Positions 53,240-61,628 of a stretch of 64,000 nucleotides of DNA are shown in pieces. The notes beneath the pieces were generated by a model. The model worked only from the letters and a program-made list of their open reading frames with translations. It did no database searches and was not told the DNA's origin. Source of the DNA: Sandaracinus amylolyticus. Its GTDB lineage: Bacteria; Myxococcota_A; Polyangia; Polyangiales; Sandaracinaceae. How positions within the stretch are numbered: the stretch's first letter is position 1; every line of letters begins with the position of its first letter. The stretch spans positions 8,990,001-9,054,000 of the forward strand of contig NZ_CP070225.1 of NCBI RefSeq assembly GCF_021631985.1, in the 5' to 3' direction. The translations under genes were made by a program, and so were the position numbers.

Positions 53240-53683
53240 ATGCGCGTTCTCGTGATCATCAAGGCGAACAAGGCGTCCGAGGCGGGTCAGATGCCGAGCG
53301 AGAAGGTCCTGACCGAGATGGGCAAGTTCAACGAGGACCTGCTCAAGGCGGGCGTGCTCCTCGGGGGCGAGGGCCTGCACCCGAGCGCGCAGGGCAAGCG
53401 CGTCGTGTGCTCGCCGAGCGGCAAGAAGCGCGTCGTCGACGGACCCTTCGCCGAGACCAAGGAGCTCATCGCGGGCTTCTGGATCTGGAAGGTCGCCTCG
53501 CTGGACGAGGCGGTCGAGTGGGTGGGCCGCGTCCCGATGCCCGAGGGCGAGACCGAGGACTCGACCATCGAGATCCGCCGCATCTTCGAGGCCGAGGACT
53601 TCGGCGCGGAATTCACGCCCGAGGAGCGCGCGCGCGAGGACCGCATGCGCGCCGAGCTCGACGCCCGCGCCGCGAAGAAGTGA
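53240..53683 (+). CDS. DGPF-domain (YciI-like) protein 1
   Basis: 147 residues with the DGPF motif in RVVDGPFAETKELIAGFWIW and the typical opening MRVLVIIKAN. GGAGGAAG precedes the ATG. These small alpha/beta ferredoxin-like proteins accompany ECF42 sigma factors in actinobacteria and proteobacteria and are thought to be part of that regulon. It is the first gene of a cluster with a second DGPF protein, an NmrA-like reductase and the sigma factor, all on the plus strand, with a matching ECF promoter upstream. Confidence 0.9.
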   Translation: MRVLVIIKANKASEAGQMPSEKVLTEMGKFNEDLLKAGVLLGGEGLHPSAQGKRVVCSPSGKKRVVDGPFAETKELIAGFWIWKVASLDEAVEWVGRVPMPEGETEDSTIEIRRIFEAEDFGAEFTPEERAREDRMRAELDARAAKK

Positions 53684-53695
53684 GCGGAGCGACCC

Positions 53696-54100
53696 ATGCG
53701 CTTCATGCTCATCATGATCCCGAAGGGCTACGAGACCGCGCCGCCGGGCACGATCCCCGACGACGTCGAGCGCGTGGCCGCGATGGCGAAGTACAACGAG
53801 TCGCTGCAGAAGGCGGGCGTGCTGCTCGCGCTCGACGGGCTGCATCCGCCGTCGATGGGCGCGCGGGTGTCGTTCCGCGGCGGCAAGCCCAAGGTGACCG
53901 ACGGACCCTTCGCCGAGGCGAAGGAAGTGATCGGCGGCTACTGGCTGATCCAGGTGCGCTCGCGCGACGAGGCGATCGAGTGGGCGCGTCGTTGCCCGGC
54001 GAGCGACGACGAGGTGATCGAGGTGCGCCAGGTGCAGGAGTGGTCGGAGTACCCGGCCGACGTGCGTGAGGTGATCGCGCCGGATCTCACGACGCGGTGA
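53696..54100 (+). CDS. DGPF-domain (YciI-like) protein 2
   Basis: 134 residues, a tandem relative of the previous gene: MRFMLIMIPKGYETAPPG opening and VTDGPFAEAKEVIGGYWLI with the DGPF motif. It lies 12 bp after the first DGPF gene. The pair may form a hetero-oligomer; the family's biochemical function is not settled. Translation is probably coupled with the first gene. Confidence 0.9.
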   Translation: MRFMLIMIPKGYETAPPGTIPDDVERVAAMAKYNESLQKAGVLLALDGLHPPSMGARVSFRGGKPKVTDGPFAEAKEVIGGYWLIQVRSRDEAIEWARRCPASDDEVIEVRQVQEWSEYPADVREVIAPDLTTR

Positions 54101-54172
54101 AGCGGAGAAGAGCGGCGTCAGCGTTGACACCGGACGCCGGCGCACCGACGTCCCCTCGGGAGGTCGGCGTCG

Positions 54173-55090
54173 ATGGCAGACGAAGCTCCGATCCTGGTCA
54201 CCGGCGCCGCGGGACGGGTCGGCTCGATCGGTCGTATGGTGGTGGAGCGCCTCCGAGAGCGAGGCCTCGCGGTGCGCGCGCTCGTCCATCGGGAGGACGC
54301 GCGCGCCGAGGCCCTGCGTGCGATGGGGGCCGAGGTCGTGATCGGCGATCTCACGCGCACCGAGGACGTGGCGCGCGCCCTCGCGGGATGCCGTCGTGTC
54401 TACTTCGGCATGAGCGTGTCCGAGCAGTACCTCGAGGCCACCACCGCGGTCGCCGCAGCGGCGCGCGCGCAGGGCGACCTCGAGGTGCTGGTCAACATCT
54501 CGCAGATGACCGTCTCGCAGATGAGCCTGACCGACCAGACCGACTCGCCGCAGCAGCGGCAGCACTGGCTCGCGGAGCGAGTGCTCGAGTGGTCGGGGCT
54601 GCCGGTGGTGGAGGTCCGCCCGACCGTCCTCTTCGAGAACCCGTTCTTCCTCGCGTGGGCGGCCGAGTCGATCCGGCGCGACGGCACGATCCGCCTGCCC
54701 TTCGGCGCGGGCCGGACCTCGCCGGTCGCCGCCCGCGACGTGGTGGACGCGGTCACCGTGATCCTGACCGATCCCGCGCCGCACATCGGTCGGATCTACG
54801 AGCTCACCGGGCCGCGATCGCAGGACATGCGCGCGATCGCCGCGCAGTACGCCGCCGCGCTGCATCGTCCGGTGACCTACGTCGACGTGCCGTTCGAGCA
54901 GTGGCGCGACCAGGAGCTCCGGCCTCGGAACCTGCCGGAGCACCTGCGGCACCACATCGAGGTGATGGCCAGCCTCCACGCCGCGAACCGGTACGATCGC
55001 TCGACGTGCGACGTGGAATCGATCACCGGTCACCCCGCGGCCGACATCGTCCAGGACGTCGCTCGCCACGTCGCGGAGTTCGGGCCGTGA
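54173..55090 (+). CDS. NmrA-like NAD(P)-binding reductase
   Basis: 305 residues. The Rossmann motif is APILVTGAAGRVGSIGRMVVE, followed by VVIGDLTRTEDVARALAGC, LVNISQMTVSQM and an atypical-SDR C-terminal part (YELTGPRSQDMRAIAAQYA). NmrA/atypical-SDR proteins sense or use NADP in redox response. GGGAGG precedes the ATG. It lies 72 bp after the second DGPF gene and 22 bp before the ECF sigma gene, so it is part of the same cluster. Confidence 0.88.
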   Translation: MADEAPILVTGAAGRVGSIGRMVVERLRERGLAVRALVHREDARAEALRAMGAEVVIGDLTRTEDVARALAGCRRVYFGMSVSEQYLEATTAVAAAARAQGDLEVLVNISQMTVSQMSLTDQTDSPQQRQHWLAERVLEWSGLPVVEVRPTVLFENPFFLAWAAESIRRDGTIRLPFGAGRTSPVAARDVVDAVTVILTDPAPHIGRIYELTGPRSQDMRAIAAQYAAALHRPVTYVDVPFEQWRDQELRPRNLPEHLRHHIEVMASLHAANRYDRSTCDVESITGHPAADIVQDVARHVAEFGP

Positions 55091-55112
55091 CGCGTCGAGA
55101 GAGGGAGGCGCG

Positions 55113-56366
55113 GTGAGCGAGGACGTGAGCAGGACGATCGACGCGGTCTGGAGGATCGAGTCGCCGCGCATCGTCGGTGCGCTGCTCCGCATCACACGCG
55201 ACGTGGCGCTCGCCGAGGAGCTCGCGCAGGAGGCGCTGCTCGCGGCGCTCGAGCGCTGGCCCGAGCAGGGCATTCCCGACAACCCGAGCGCGTGGCTCGT
55301 GGTGACCGCGAAGAACCGCGCGCTCGACGAGCTCCGCCGCCGCAAGATGCTGGCGCGCAAGCACGAGGAGATCGGGCGCGAGCTCGACGAGCGCGACGCG
55401 CCGGACTTCGAGACCGCGCTGGACGAGGACGTGGGCGACGACGTGCTGCGCCTCGTGCTCATCGCGTGTCATCCCGTGCTCTCCACCGAGGCGCGGGTCG
55501 CGCTCACGCTGCGGCTCGTCGCGGGCCTCACGACCGAGGAGATCGCGCGCGCGTTCCTGGTCGCCGAGCCCACCGTCGCGCAGCGCATCGTGCGCGCGAA
55601 GCGCACCCTCGCCGAGGCGCGCGTGCCATTCGAGGTGCCGCGCGGCGCCGAGCTCGCGGAGCGCCTGGGGTCGGTGCTCGAGGTCGTCTATCTGGTGTTC
55701 AACGAGGGCTATCTCGCGACGTCGGGCGACGACCTGATGCGCCCTCAGCTCTGCGACGACGCGCTGCGCCTCGGGCGCATCCTCGCCGCGCTGGTGCCCG
55801 ACGAGCCCGAGGTGCACGGCCTGGTCGCGCTGATGGAGCTCTCGGCCTCGCGCGCCGATGCACGCGTCGACGGCAAGGGCGACCCGGTGCTCTTGCTCGA
55901 TCAGGATCGCGCGCGGTGGAGCCCGCTCTTGATCCGTCGTGGCCTCGAAGCGCTGGCGCGCGCCGAGCAGCTCGGACGACCGCTCGGCCCGTACACGATC
56001 CAAGCGGCGATCGCGGCGTGCCACGCGCGTGCCCGCGCCCCGGAGGAGACCGACTGGACGCGCATCGTCGCGCTCTACGACGCGCTGGCGCAGATCACCG
56101 GATCGCCGGTGGTCGAGCTCAACCGTGCGGTCGCGGTCGGCATGGCGTTCGGCCCGGAGCAAGCGCTCGAGCTCGTGGATGCGCTCGAGGAGGAGCCGGT
56201 GCTGCGGGGCTATCACCTGCTCCACGCGGTGCGCGCGGATCTGTTGATCAAGCTGGGTCGCACTCGCGAAGCACGCCCCGAGCTCGAGCGCGCCGCGTTC
56301 CTCGCGAAGAACACCCGCGACAAGCAGATGCTGCTGGCGCGAGCCGCGAGCCTGCCCGAGCGCTGA
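55113..56366 (+). CDS. ECF42-type sigma factor
   Basis: GTG at 55113 with upstream GAGGGAGG. Region 2 is AEELAQEALLAALERWPEQG and region 4 is LTTEEIARAFLVAEPTVAQRIVRAK. The long C-terminal extension (about 200-417) begins VYLVFNEGYLATSG and is TPR-like (PAQAALERA type repeats), matching ECF42 (DUF6596). This group pairs with DGPF proteins and has no anti-sigma factor; the C-terminal extension is needed for activity. Presence of both partners and an ECF promoter supports positive autoregulation of the cluster. Confidence 0.92.
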   Translation: MSEDVSRTIDAVWRIESPRIVGALLRITRDVALAEELAQEALLAALERWPEQGIPDNPSAWLVVTAKNRALDELRRRKMLARKHEEIGRELDERDAPDFETALDEDVGDDVLRLVLIACHPVLSTEARVALTLRLVAGLTTEEIARAFLVAEPTVAQRIVRAKRTLAEARVPFEVPRGAELAERLGSVLEVVYLVFNEGYLATSGDDLMRPQLCDDALRLGRILAALVPDEPEVHGLVALMELSASRADARVDGKGDPVLLLDQDRARWSPLLIRRGLEALARAEQLGRPLGPYTIQAAIAACHARARAPEETDWTRIVALYDALAQITGSPVVELNRAVAVGMAFGPEQALELVDALEEEPVLRGYHLLHAVRADLLIKLGRTREARPELERAAFLAKNTRDKQMLLARAASLPER

Positions 56367-56384
56367 GCGTCTGTGGCCGACGAA

Positions 56385-56747
56385 TCAGAGGTCACCGCGA
56401 CGGTACGTTTCGACGCAGCCTCCTTCGACGCTGCAATCGAGAATCGCCCGCTCAGGCAATCCCGCGTGAAAGCACTCCACCGCAGCGTCGGAGTCGCAGC
56501 ACGTGATGCGATCCGCATAGTCACAGTGCTGAACGGGATACGTGACGCAGCCGTCCGAGGTGCTCTCGCCGGCCAGCACGACGTAGTCACGGTCGCCGCA
56601 GACACCGGTGCAGCGGAGAACATCCACGAGAGCGGTCCGAAATCGGACCTCGAGGGGCACCTGTTCGGGCGCCGGGCTCACGTGTGCGCACGACGACAGA
56701 AACAGGACGAGGAGTGGATGGCTCACGCCACGATGGCTGATCGTCAT
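56385..56747 (-). CDS. Small Cys-rich lipoprotein
   Basis: 120 residues. Signal MTISHRGVSHPLLVLFLSSC (lipobox LSSC), then about nine further Cys including CTGVCGD, HCDYADRITCCDSDAAVEC and DCSVEGGC, so it is probably disulfide-bonded and extracellular. The region (about 56370-56780) is visibly less GC-rich and less codon-biased than its neighbours, suggesting a recently acquired or weakly selected gene. Function unknown. Confidence 0.65.
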   Translation of the reverse strand: MTISHRGVSHPLLVLFLSSCAHVSPAPEQVPLEVRFRTALVDVLRCTGVCGDRDYVVLAGESTSDGCVTYPVQHCDYADRITCCDSDAAVECFHAGLPERAILDCSVEGGCVETYRRGDL

Positions 56748-56826
56748 ATCGGTAGACGGCCCTGACTGATCCAGTGCGCGTCATCGTTCGAGCATCGTAG
56801 CCGCACACCTCGCATGCTCGCTCGCG

Positions 56827-56832
56827 TAGTCT
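56827..56832 (+). promoter_or_regulatory. Candidate -10 hexamer (TAGTCT) for a leaderless start
   Basis: TAGTCT ends 6 bp before the ATG at 56839, and no Shine-Dalgarno sequence is present. This is the closest-spaced of the five candidate sites. Confidence 0.3.
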
Positions 56833-56838
56833 CGCTCC

Positions 56839-58050
56839 ATGCGTGTCGTGCTCGCGACCGTCGGGACCCGAGGGGACGTCCAGCCCATGCTCGCCCTCGC
56901 CCAGGCGCTCACGCGCCGCGGGCACCATGCGATCGTCGCGTGCCCCGAGAGCTTCGCGCCGTGGGTGCGCTCGCTCGGCGTCGAGCACCGTGCGCTCGGC
57001 GAAGATCTCCAGGCGCTCATGGCCGAGAAGGGCGCATCGTTCGAGCGCTCGCTCGCAAGCATGAAGTCGTACTTCCGCGAGCAGCTGCTCCTCCAAGCGC
57101 CCGCGCTGCTCGACATCGCGCGCGACGCCGACGCAATCGTCGGCACCGCGATGGCGTGGATGGCGCCCTCGGTCGCGGAGAAGCTCGGCATCGCCGCGCT
57201 CGAGCTCTTTCCCTCGTCGTGCGCGCCCTCGCGATTGCACCCACCGCCGCTGATGCCGTTCTACGGCCTGCCGCAGTGGCTCAACGCGCTCTTGTGGTGG
57301 ACCAGCGATCGCATCCAGAACGGGCTCATGGGCGCGCCGGTCAACGAGGCGCGCGCGACGCTCGAGCTGCCGCCGATCGCGTCGTTCACGAACCACCTCT
57401 TCGTCGACGTGCCCGCGGTGATCGCGGCCGACGACGTGCTGCTCCCGCCCGACCCCGCGTGGCAGGGACGTTATCCCTACGCGGGCTTTCTGTTCCTCGA
57501 CGATCCCGCGCCGCTCGATCCCGCGCTCGACGCGTGGCTCGCGCGCGGGGAGCCGCCGATCCACGTCGGCTTCGGCAGCATGGCGGGCGGTCATCCCGAG
57601 CGCGTCGTGACGATGCTCCACGACGTCGCGCGCGCGACCGGCCGGCGCGTGCTGATCTCGGCGGGCTCCGCGAAGCTCGGTGCGTTGCCCGACGAGCTCC
57701 ACGTCGTTCCGAGCGCGCCGCACGCGAAGCTGTTCCCGCGGGTCGCGGTCGCGGTGCACCACGGCGGCTCGGGCACCACCGCAGCCGCGCTGCGCGCGGG
57801 CGTCCCTCAGGTCGTGCTCCCGATGATGCTCGACCAGTTCCACCACGCGCACCACCTCGCGCGCGCCGGCCTCGCGCCCAAGGCGCCGAGCATGGCGAAG
57901 GTCACCGCGAAGACGCTCACCCGCGCGATCGAGGAAGCGCTCGCGCTCCCCGAGGCACCGCGCCGCGCGATGTCGGAGCGGCTCCGCGCGAGCGACGCGG
58001 GGAGCGTGATCGTCGATCGCCTCGAGCAGATGACGCAGCGAGGCGCGTGA
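56839..58050 (+). CDS. Glycosyltransferase (GT1-like, MGT/sterol-glucosyltransferase type)
   Basis: 403 residues with the GT-B fold. The N-terminal motif is MRVVLATVGTRGDVQPMLALAQAL, a mark of GT28/GT1-type enzymes such as those acting on lipids or macrolides. The donor-binding part is PIHVGFGSMAGGHPERVV, FPRVAVAVHHGGSGTTAAALRAGVPQVVLP (HGGSGT) and DQFHHAHHL. It likely transfers a sugar from a UDP-sugar to a lipid or natural product. It is monocistronic. Confidence 0.88.
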   Translation: MRVVLATVGTRGDVQPMLALAQALTRRGHHAIVACPESFAPWVRSLGVEHRALGEDLQALMAEKGASFERSLASMKSYFREQLLLQAPALLDIARDADAIVGTAMAWMAPSVAEKLGIAALELFPSSCAPSRLHPPPLMPFYGLPQWLNALLWWTSDRIQNGLMGAPVNEARATLELPPIASFTNHLFVDVPAVIAADDVLLPPDPAWQGRYPYAGFLFLDDPAPLDPALDAWLARGEPPIHVGFGSMAGGHPERVVTMLHDVARATGRRVLISAGSAKLGALPDELHVVPSAPHAKLFPRVAVAVHHGGSGTTAAALRAGVPQVVLPMMLDQFHHAHHLARAGLAPKAPSMAKVTAKTLTRAIEEALALPEAPRRAMSERLRASDAGSVIVDRLEQMTQRGA

Positions 58051-58117
58051 CCGCAATCGTGCACGGCCACGCGCGAATCACGCTCGCCGCGTGCCTGCGC
58101 GGCGCTACACGCGCACG

Positions 58118-58566
58118 ATGACCGACGACGAGTCCGAGGCCCTCGATCGCGCGCTCAGCGCCGGACAGGCCGCCGACGAGGCGATCGCCGCGCTCGACAG
58201 CGCGGTCAGCTCCACCGCTTCGCGCGCGAGTACGACGTCAACGACGGCAACCTGCCGATCTACGCGGTGCTCGCGCATCCACGCTGCGACGAGGGCACCG
58301 CGCTCTACTTCGACTGGCAGTTCCACGACCTGCTCGGCGACGACCAGGCGCTCGAGGAGCAGCGCGCCTACGATCGCGCCTGGAACGCCGCCGCGCTGCT
58401 CGAGACGATCGAAGCGCGCCTCGACGCCCGCGACTTCGCGACGTCGGACATCCACTTCGATCCCATCGCGCACTTCGCGCTCGATGCGCAGCAGGTCGCG
58501 TCCTACCGCCGGAAGGTCCCGCCCGAGCGCCTGCGCGCGGTCGGCCACCTCCGCGTCGATCACTGA
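58118..58566 (+). pseudogene. DUF4274-like gene broken by a -1 frameshift
   Basis: The start MTDDESEALDRALSAGQ (ATG 58118) lies in one frame up to about 58205, while the natural continuation LHRFAREYDVNDGNLPIYAV then LAHPRCDEGTALYFDWQF lies in the -1 frame from about 58208 to the TGA at 58566. Joined, they read as one ~150-residue protein like DUF4274 proteins, which contain LHxFAxxYxxxDG and HPxCDxGTAL. A single missing base near GTCAGCTC would explain it. It could instead be a sequencing error or a programmed shift. GTG at 58267 could start a 99-residue fragment. Confidence 0.6.
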
Positions 58567-58579
58567 GCTGCGCGCGACG

Positions 58580-59074
58580 TCAGGGCGCGGGCTGGGCCCG
58601 CGCCTCGCCGCCCGCGAGCAGACGATCGAGCGCCGCGTAGCTCTGCGCGAGGCCGTCTTCCATGCCGGCGCCGAGCATTCCGTCGCGCTCCTCGGTGGTG
58701 TGGAAGAGCGAGTCGTTCACGACGCGCGTGCGCCCGCCCTCGAGCTCCTCGAACCGCACGGTGTCGATCGACACGTAGCCCGGCATCCCGTCCCACTCGA
58801 ACGTCCACACGATGCGCTCCTTCGGCGTGATCTCGCGGAAGCGCCCCTCGAAGCCGTGCACGCCGTCGCTCGCGTGCTCGACGAAGCGCCAGTGTCCGCC
58901 GCGCTCCGGCTCGAAGCGCTCGATCACCAGCCGATTGCCGCGCCCCCACCACGACGCGAGCTGCGCGGCATCGGTGAACGCGCGCCACACGCGATCGCGC
59001 GGTGCGTCGAACACGCGCTCGATGTGGATCTCGCGGTCGCTCGGCGTCGTCACCGTCATCGCTCGATGGGCCAT
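58580..59074 (-). CDS. SRPBCC / AHSA1-type START-fold protein
   Basis: 164 residues. IHIERVFDAPRDRVWRAFTDAAQLASWWG is the standard opening of the AHSA1/YdjH-like group, with GFEGRFREITPKERIVWTFEW and HTTEERDGM further in. These small cytoplasmic proteins form a hydrophobic cavity for ligands. They are often encoded with an ArsR repressor or DGPF genes; here the next gene on the same strand is a GFA-domain protein 41 bp upstream, possibly one transcript. Confidence 0.88.
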   Translation of the reverse strand: MAHRAMTVTTPSDREIHIERVFDAPRDRVWRAFTDAAQLASWWGRGNRLVIERFEPERGGHWRFVEHASDGVHGFEGRFREITPKERIVWTFEWDGMPGYVSIDTVRFEELEGGRTRVVNDSLFHTTEERDGMLGAGMEDGLAQSYAALDRLLAGGEARAQPAP

Positions 59075-59115
59075 GTCTCCTCACCTCTGCGCGGCCGGAG
59101 CACGTCCAAGCGTCG

Positions 59116-59535
59116 TCAGAAGTAGTGATGCGGCTGGGCGTGGTCCCAGTCGTCGTTCGCGCCGTCGGCCCAGTGGATGGGCGCGCTCGCGAGCTCCTCG
59201 TGTGTCGCGTCGTCGAGGCACATCACGTTCACCGCGTGGAACGAGTCGCCGAACTGCGGCAGGTACCCGCCGCGCGCGAACGGGCGCACCCCGCAGGTCC
59301 GGCAGAACGTGAGGTGCAGGAACGGCTCCGACAGCTTCGGCGGCGTGTGTCGGTAGTCGGTGAGCGCGTCCTCGCCCGAGAGCAGCCGGAAGTCGGGCCC
59401 GGGCGCGAACGCGAGCCAATTGCGCGCCTTGCGACAGAACGAGCAGTTGCAGCGCAGCGTGCCCTTGGCGAGATCGAGATCGGCTTCGAAGCGCACGGCG
59501 CCGCAGTGACAGGAACCGCGATAGGTCTTCTTCAT
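59116..59535 (-). CDS. GFA-family (Gfa-like/CENP-V) zinc protein
   Basis: 139 residues. Zinc-binding Cys motifs are GSCHCGAVRFE, RCNCSFCRKAR and TFCRTCGVRPF. This is the glutathione-dependent formaldehyde-activating-enzyme domain; many members are not formaldehyde enzymes. It precedes the SRPBCC gene on the same strand (41 bp apart). The array of inverted short repeats begins about 45 bp upstream of its start. Confidence 0.9.
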   Translation of the reverse strand: MKKTYRGSCHCGAVRFEADLDLAKGTLRCNCSFCRKARNWLAFAPGPDFRLLSGEDALTDYRHTPPKLSEPFLHLTFCRTCGVRPFARGGYLPQFGDSFHAVNVMCLDDATHEELASAPIHWADGANDDWDHAQPHHYF

Positions 59536-59580
59536 GAGATAGGAGACGGGTGAGAAGGGGGAAAATCATCGGTCGGGGGC

Positions 59581-60016
59581 GGCGTCATGGCGTCGGCGTC
59601 AGGGCGTCGGCGTCAGGGCGTCGGCGTCTGCGTCAGGGCGTCTGCGTCTGCGTCAGGGCGTCGGCGTCTGCGTCAGGGCGTCGGCGTCTGCGTCTGCGTC
59701 AGGGCGTCTGCGTCTGCGTCAGGGTGTCTGCGTCACGCCTCGGTGTCGGCGAGAGATGCGATGCCCATTCGTCGTTCGCAGCCGGGCTCGCCGTGTCACG
59801 GCACCCCGCTGCGCCGACGCCACGACGGCGACGCCACGACGCCGACGCCACGACGGCGACGCCACGACGCCGACGCCACGACGCCGACGCCCTGACGCCC
59901 TGACGCCCTGACGCCCTGACGCCCTGACGCCCTGACGCCCTGACGCCGATGCTGACGCCCTGACGCCCTGACGCCCTGACGCCGATGCTGACGCCCTGAC
60001 GCCCTGACGCCGACGC
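59581..60016. repeat. Opposed short-repeat array (8-bp/6-bp units), inverted pair
   Basis: Left half (59581-59734) is built of AGGGCGTC, GGCGTC and TGCGTC units; AGGGCGTC occurs six times. Right half (about 59814-60016) is built of GACGCCCT (about 12 copies, seven in a row from 59886 at 8-bp steps), GACGCC, GACGCCAC and GACGGC. The right units are the reverse complement of the left ones, so the halves can pair as a very long hairpin around a ~75-bp spacer (59735-59813). It fills the gap between the GFA gene (minus) and the gene at 60252 (plus). Confidence 0.92.
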
Positions 60017-60251
60017 TCGTCTCCGCTTCGCGTCGACCTCGCGGCCAACCGTCTCACGCGGAAGCCGGTGTGTTCCCGCTCGGGGCTTCTCGAGCATGCC
60101 GGCGTGCTCGACCGCCTCAACGATGACCGCTTCGCGGTCACCCGTGCTCGCCTCCTCCGCTGCGCTTCGTGCGGCTCCGCGCGGGCGCTTCGACGGTCTG
60201 CGCGCGCCGGCGGGTGGGCGGGGCCCCGAGTCGGGCGAAACGGAGGACGAG

Positions 60252-60569
60252 ATGCTGAAGATCACGGAGAACGCGATCGAGTGCTGTCGTGACGTGGGTC
60301 GGATCGCGAAGCAGGTCGCGAAGCACGATCGGTCGCTCGCGGATCAGCTGCGGCGCGCGATGGCGTCGGTCGCGCTGAACGCGGCGGAAGGAAGCGTGAC
60401 GCGCGATGGCAACGGGCGGCTGCGATTCCGAACCGCGCTCGGAAGCGCGCGAGAGGTCGATGTCGCGCTGCGCGTCGCCGAGGCGTTCGGGTACGTCGAC
60501 GCGCTCGATGCGGAGCTGATGAAGCGTCTCGACGGCATCTGCGCTGCGCTGTGGAAGCTGACGCGATGA
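60252..60569 (+). CDS. Four-helix bundle protein (23S rRNA-intervening-sequence type)
   Basis: 105 residues from ATG at 60252, with GGAGGA upstream. [46 protein letters not shown] and the closing [14 protein letters not shown] are the standard pattern of the S23/four-helix-bundle family. Members occur in 23S rRNA insertions, beside retroelement reverse transcriptases (Avd) or alone. No reverse transcriptase or rRNA is present here. It sits between the two inverted repeat arrays. The region 60030-60250 upstream contains several small dyads (for example TGACCGC-TTC-GCGGTCA). Confidence 0.85.
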   Translation: MLKITENAIECCRDVGRIAKQVAKHDRSLADQLRRAMASVALNAAEGSVTRDGNGRLRFRTALGSAREVDVALRVAEAFGYVDALDAELMKRLDGICAALWKLTR

Positions 60570-60663
60570 ACGCGACGCGGCCGGGCGACGAGCTCGGCCG
60601 CCTTCGACCCTCGATCACGGTGCTGCCGCGCTGCACCCTGCTGTAACGATCGGATGGTCGAGC

Positions 60664-61017
60664 ATGGACAAGAAGCCGCGAGTCTTCGGGATCTCCTTCG
60701 CGAGCGTGTATCCGCTCTACGTGCAGAAGGCCGAGAAGAAGGGGCGGACGAAGGACGAGGTCGACGAGATCATCGCCTGGCTCACCGGCTATCGCGGTGA
60801 GCAGCTCCAGCGCGCGATCGACACCAAGGTCGACCTCGAGACGTTCTTCGCCCAGGCGCCCCGGATGAACCCGAACGCGGGGCTCATCAAAGGCGTCGTC
60901 TGCGGCGTGCGCGTGGAAGACGTCGCCGACCCGCTGATGCAGAAGATCCGCTACCTCGACAAGCTCGTCGACGAGCTCGCCAAGGGAAAGAAGATGACGA
61001 GCATCCTCCGCGGGTAG
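60664..61017 (+). CDS. DUF2200-family protein
   Basis: 117 residues with the DUF2200 signature [36 protein letters not shown] near the start. The family is small, cytoplasmic, widely distributed and of unknown function. The 94-bp gap before it holds no gene. Its stop is followed within 10-15 bp by the second repeat array. Confidence 0.88.
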   Translation: MDKKPRVFGISFASVYPLYVQKAEKKGRTKDEVDEIIAWLTGYRGEQLQRAIDTKVDLETFFAQAPRMNPNAGLIKGVVCGVRVEDVADPLMQKIRYLDKLVDELAKGKKMTSILRG

Positions 61018-61024
61018 CGACCGG

Positions 61025-61600
61025 CGCGCGATCCCCCAAGGAACGAAGGCAGTCCCCGATGATGCGCGCGCGCTCCCCTGCGCTGGAGCTGCGGTCCCCA
61101 GCGCCATCCGCCGGGTCCCCTCGCATCGAGAGTGACGTCCCCTCGATCGACATGCGGGGTCACCGCCGTCGATGACGGCATCCCCTCCGACGAGCTCGTG
61201 GGTCCCTCGCGACGCGGTCGCGCTCCCTCGCTTCGCGCCCGCAATCCCTCGCGTCTCGTCGCGTGTCCCCGCGAGGAGCATGAAGACGTTCGGAAGGGAA
61301 CGCGCCGACGATCGAAGGAGGGCGGTCCCGCTCGGGCGCATCGTGGCTGGCGATGCGAGGGACGTCGTCGGCGAAGCGAGGAGCGCGGTGCGTGAAGCGC
61401 GGGACGTCGTCGGCGAAGGGAGGAGCGCGGTGCGCGATGCGCGGGACGCCCTCGGCGGAGCGAGGAACGCGGTGCGTGAAGCGCGGGACGTCGTCGGTCA
61501 CGCAGGGGACGCGACGCAACGACCGAGCGCCTCGCGCGATGAGGGCAGCGTCGGCGCGACGCGAGGGGACGCGGTCGTCCCGCGCGAGACGCAGTCAGCT
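61025..61600. repeat. Opposed array of degenerate 21-bp units, inverted pair
   Basis: Left half (about 61025-61290) shows units of 21-22 bp each opening with GTCCC-type bases (GTCCCC, CTCCCC, GTCCCT). Right half (about 61295-61600) shows 21-bp units with GGGAC/GAGG ends; six neighbouring ones make a near-perfect 42-bp repeat starting GGGACGTCGTCGGCGAAGC at about 61359. The right units are the reverse complement of the left ones. No protein is claimed: all frames stay open because 21 is a multiple of 3. The array fills the 611-bp gap before the gene at 61629. Confidence 0.75.
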
Positions 61601-61628
61601 CTCACCTCGAGAAAGGATCGGTTCGGTC

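Noticed and set aside
58105-58563. Minus-strand 152-residue frame opposite the broken DUF4274-like gene
   Set aside because: Composition is Arg/Val/Glu-biased antisense-type sequence with no domain; the plus strand shows family motifs.
59550-59903. Coding frames in the octamer array
   Set aside because: They translate to simple Arg/Ala/Ser/Val repeats in several frames on both strands; no initiation site.
60252-60569. Diversity-generating retroelement suggested by the four-helix protein
   Set aside because: No reverse transcriptase, template repeat or C-type lectin target is found in the window.
61353-61628. N-terminal extension of the gene at 61629 through the 21-bp repeats
   Set aside because: All frames are open in a 21-bp array, and the ATG at 61629 begins sequence with normal composition.
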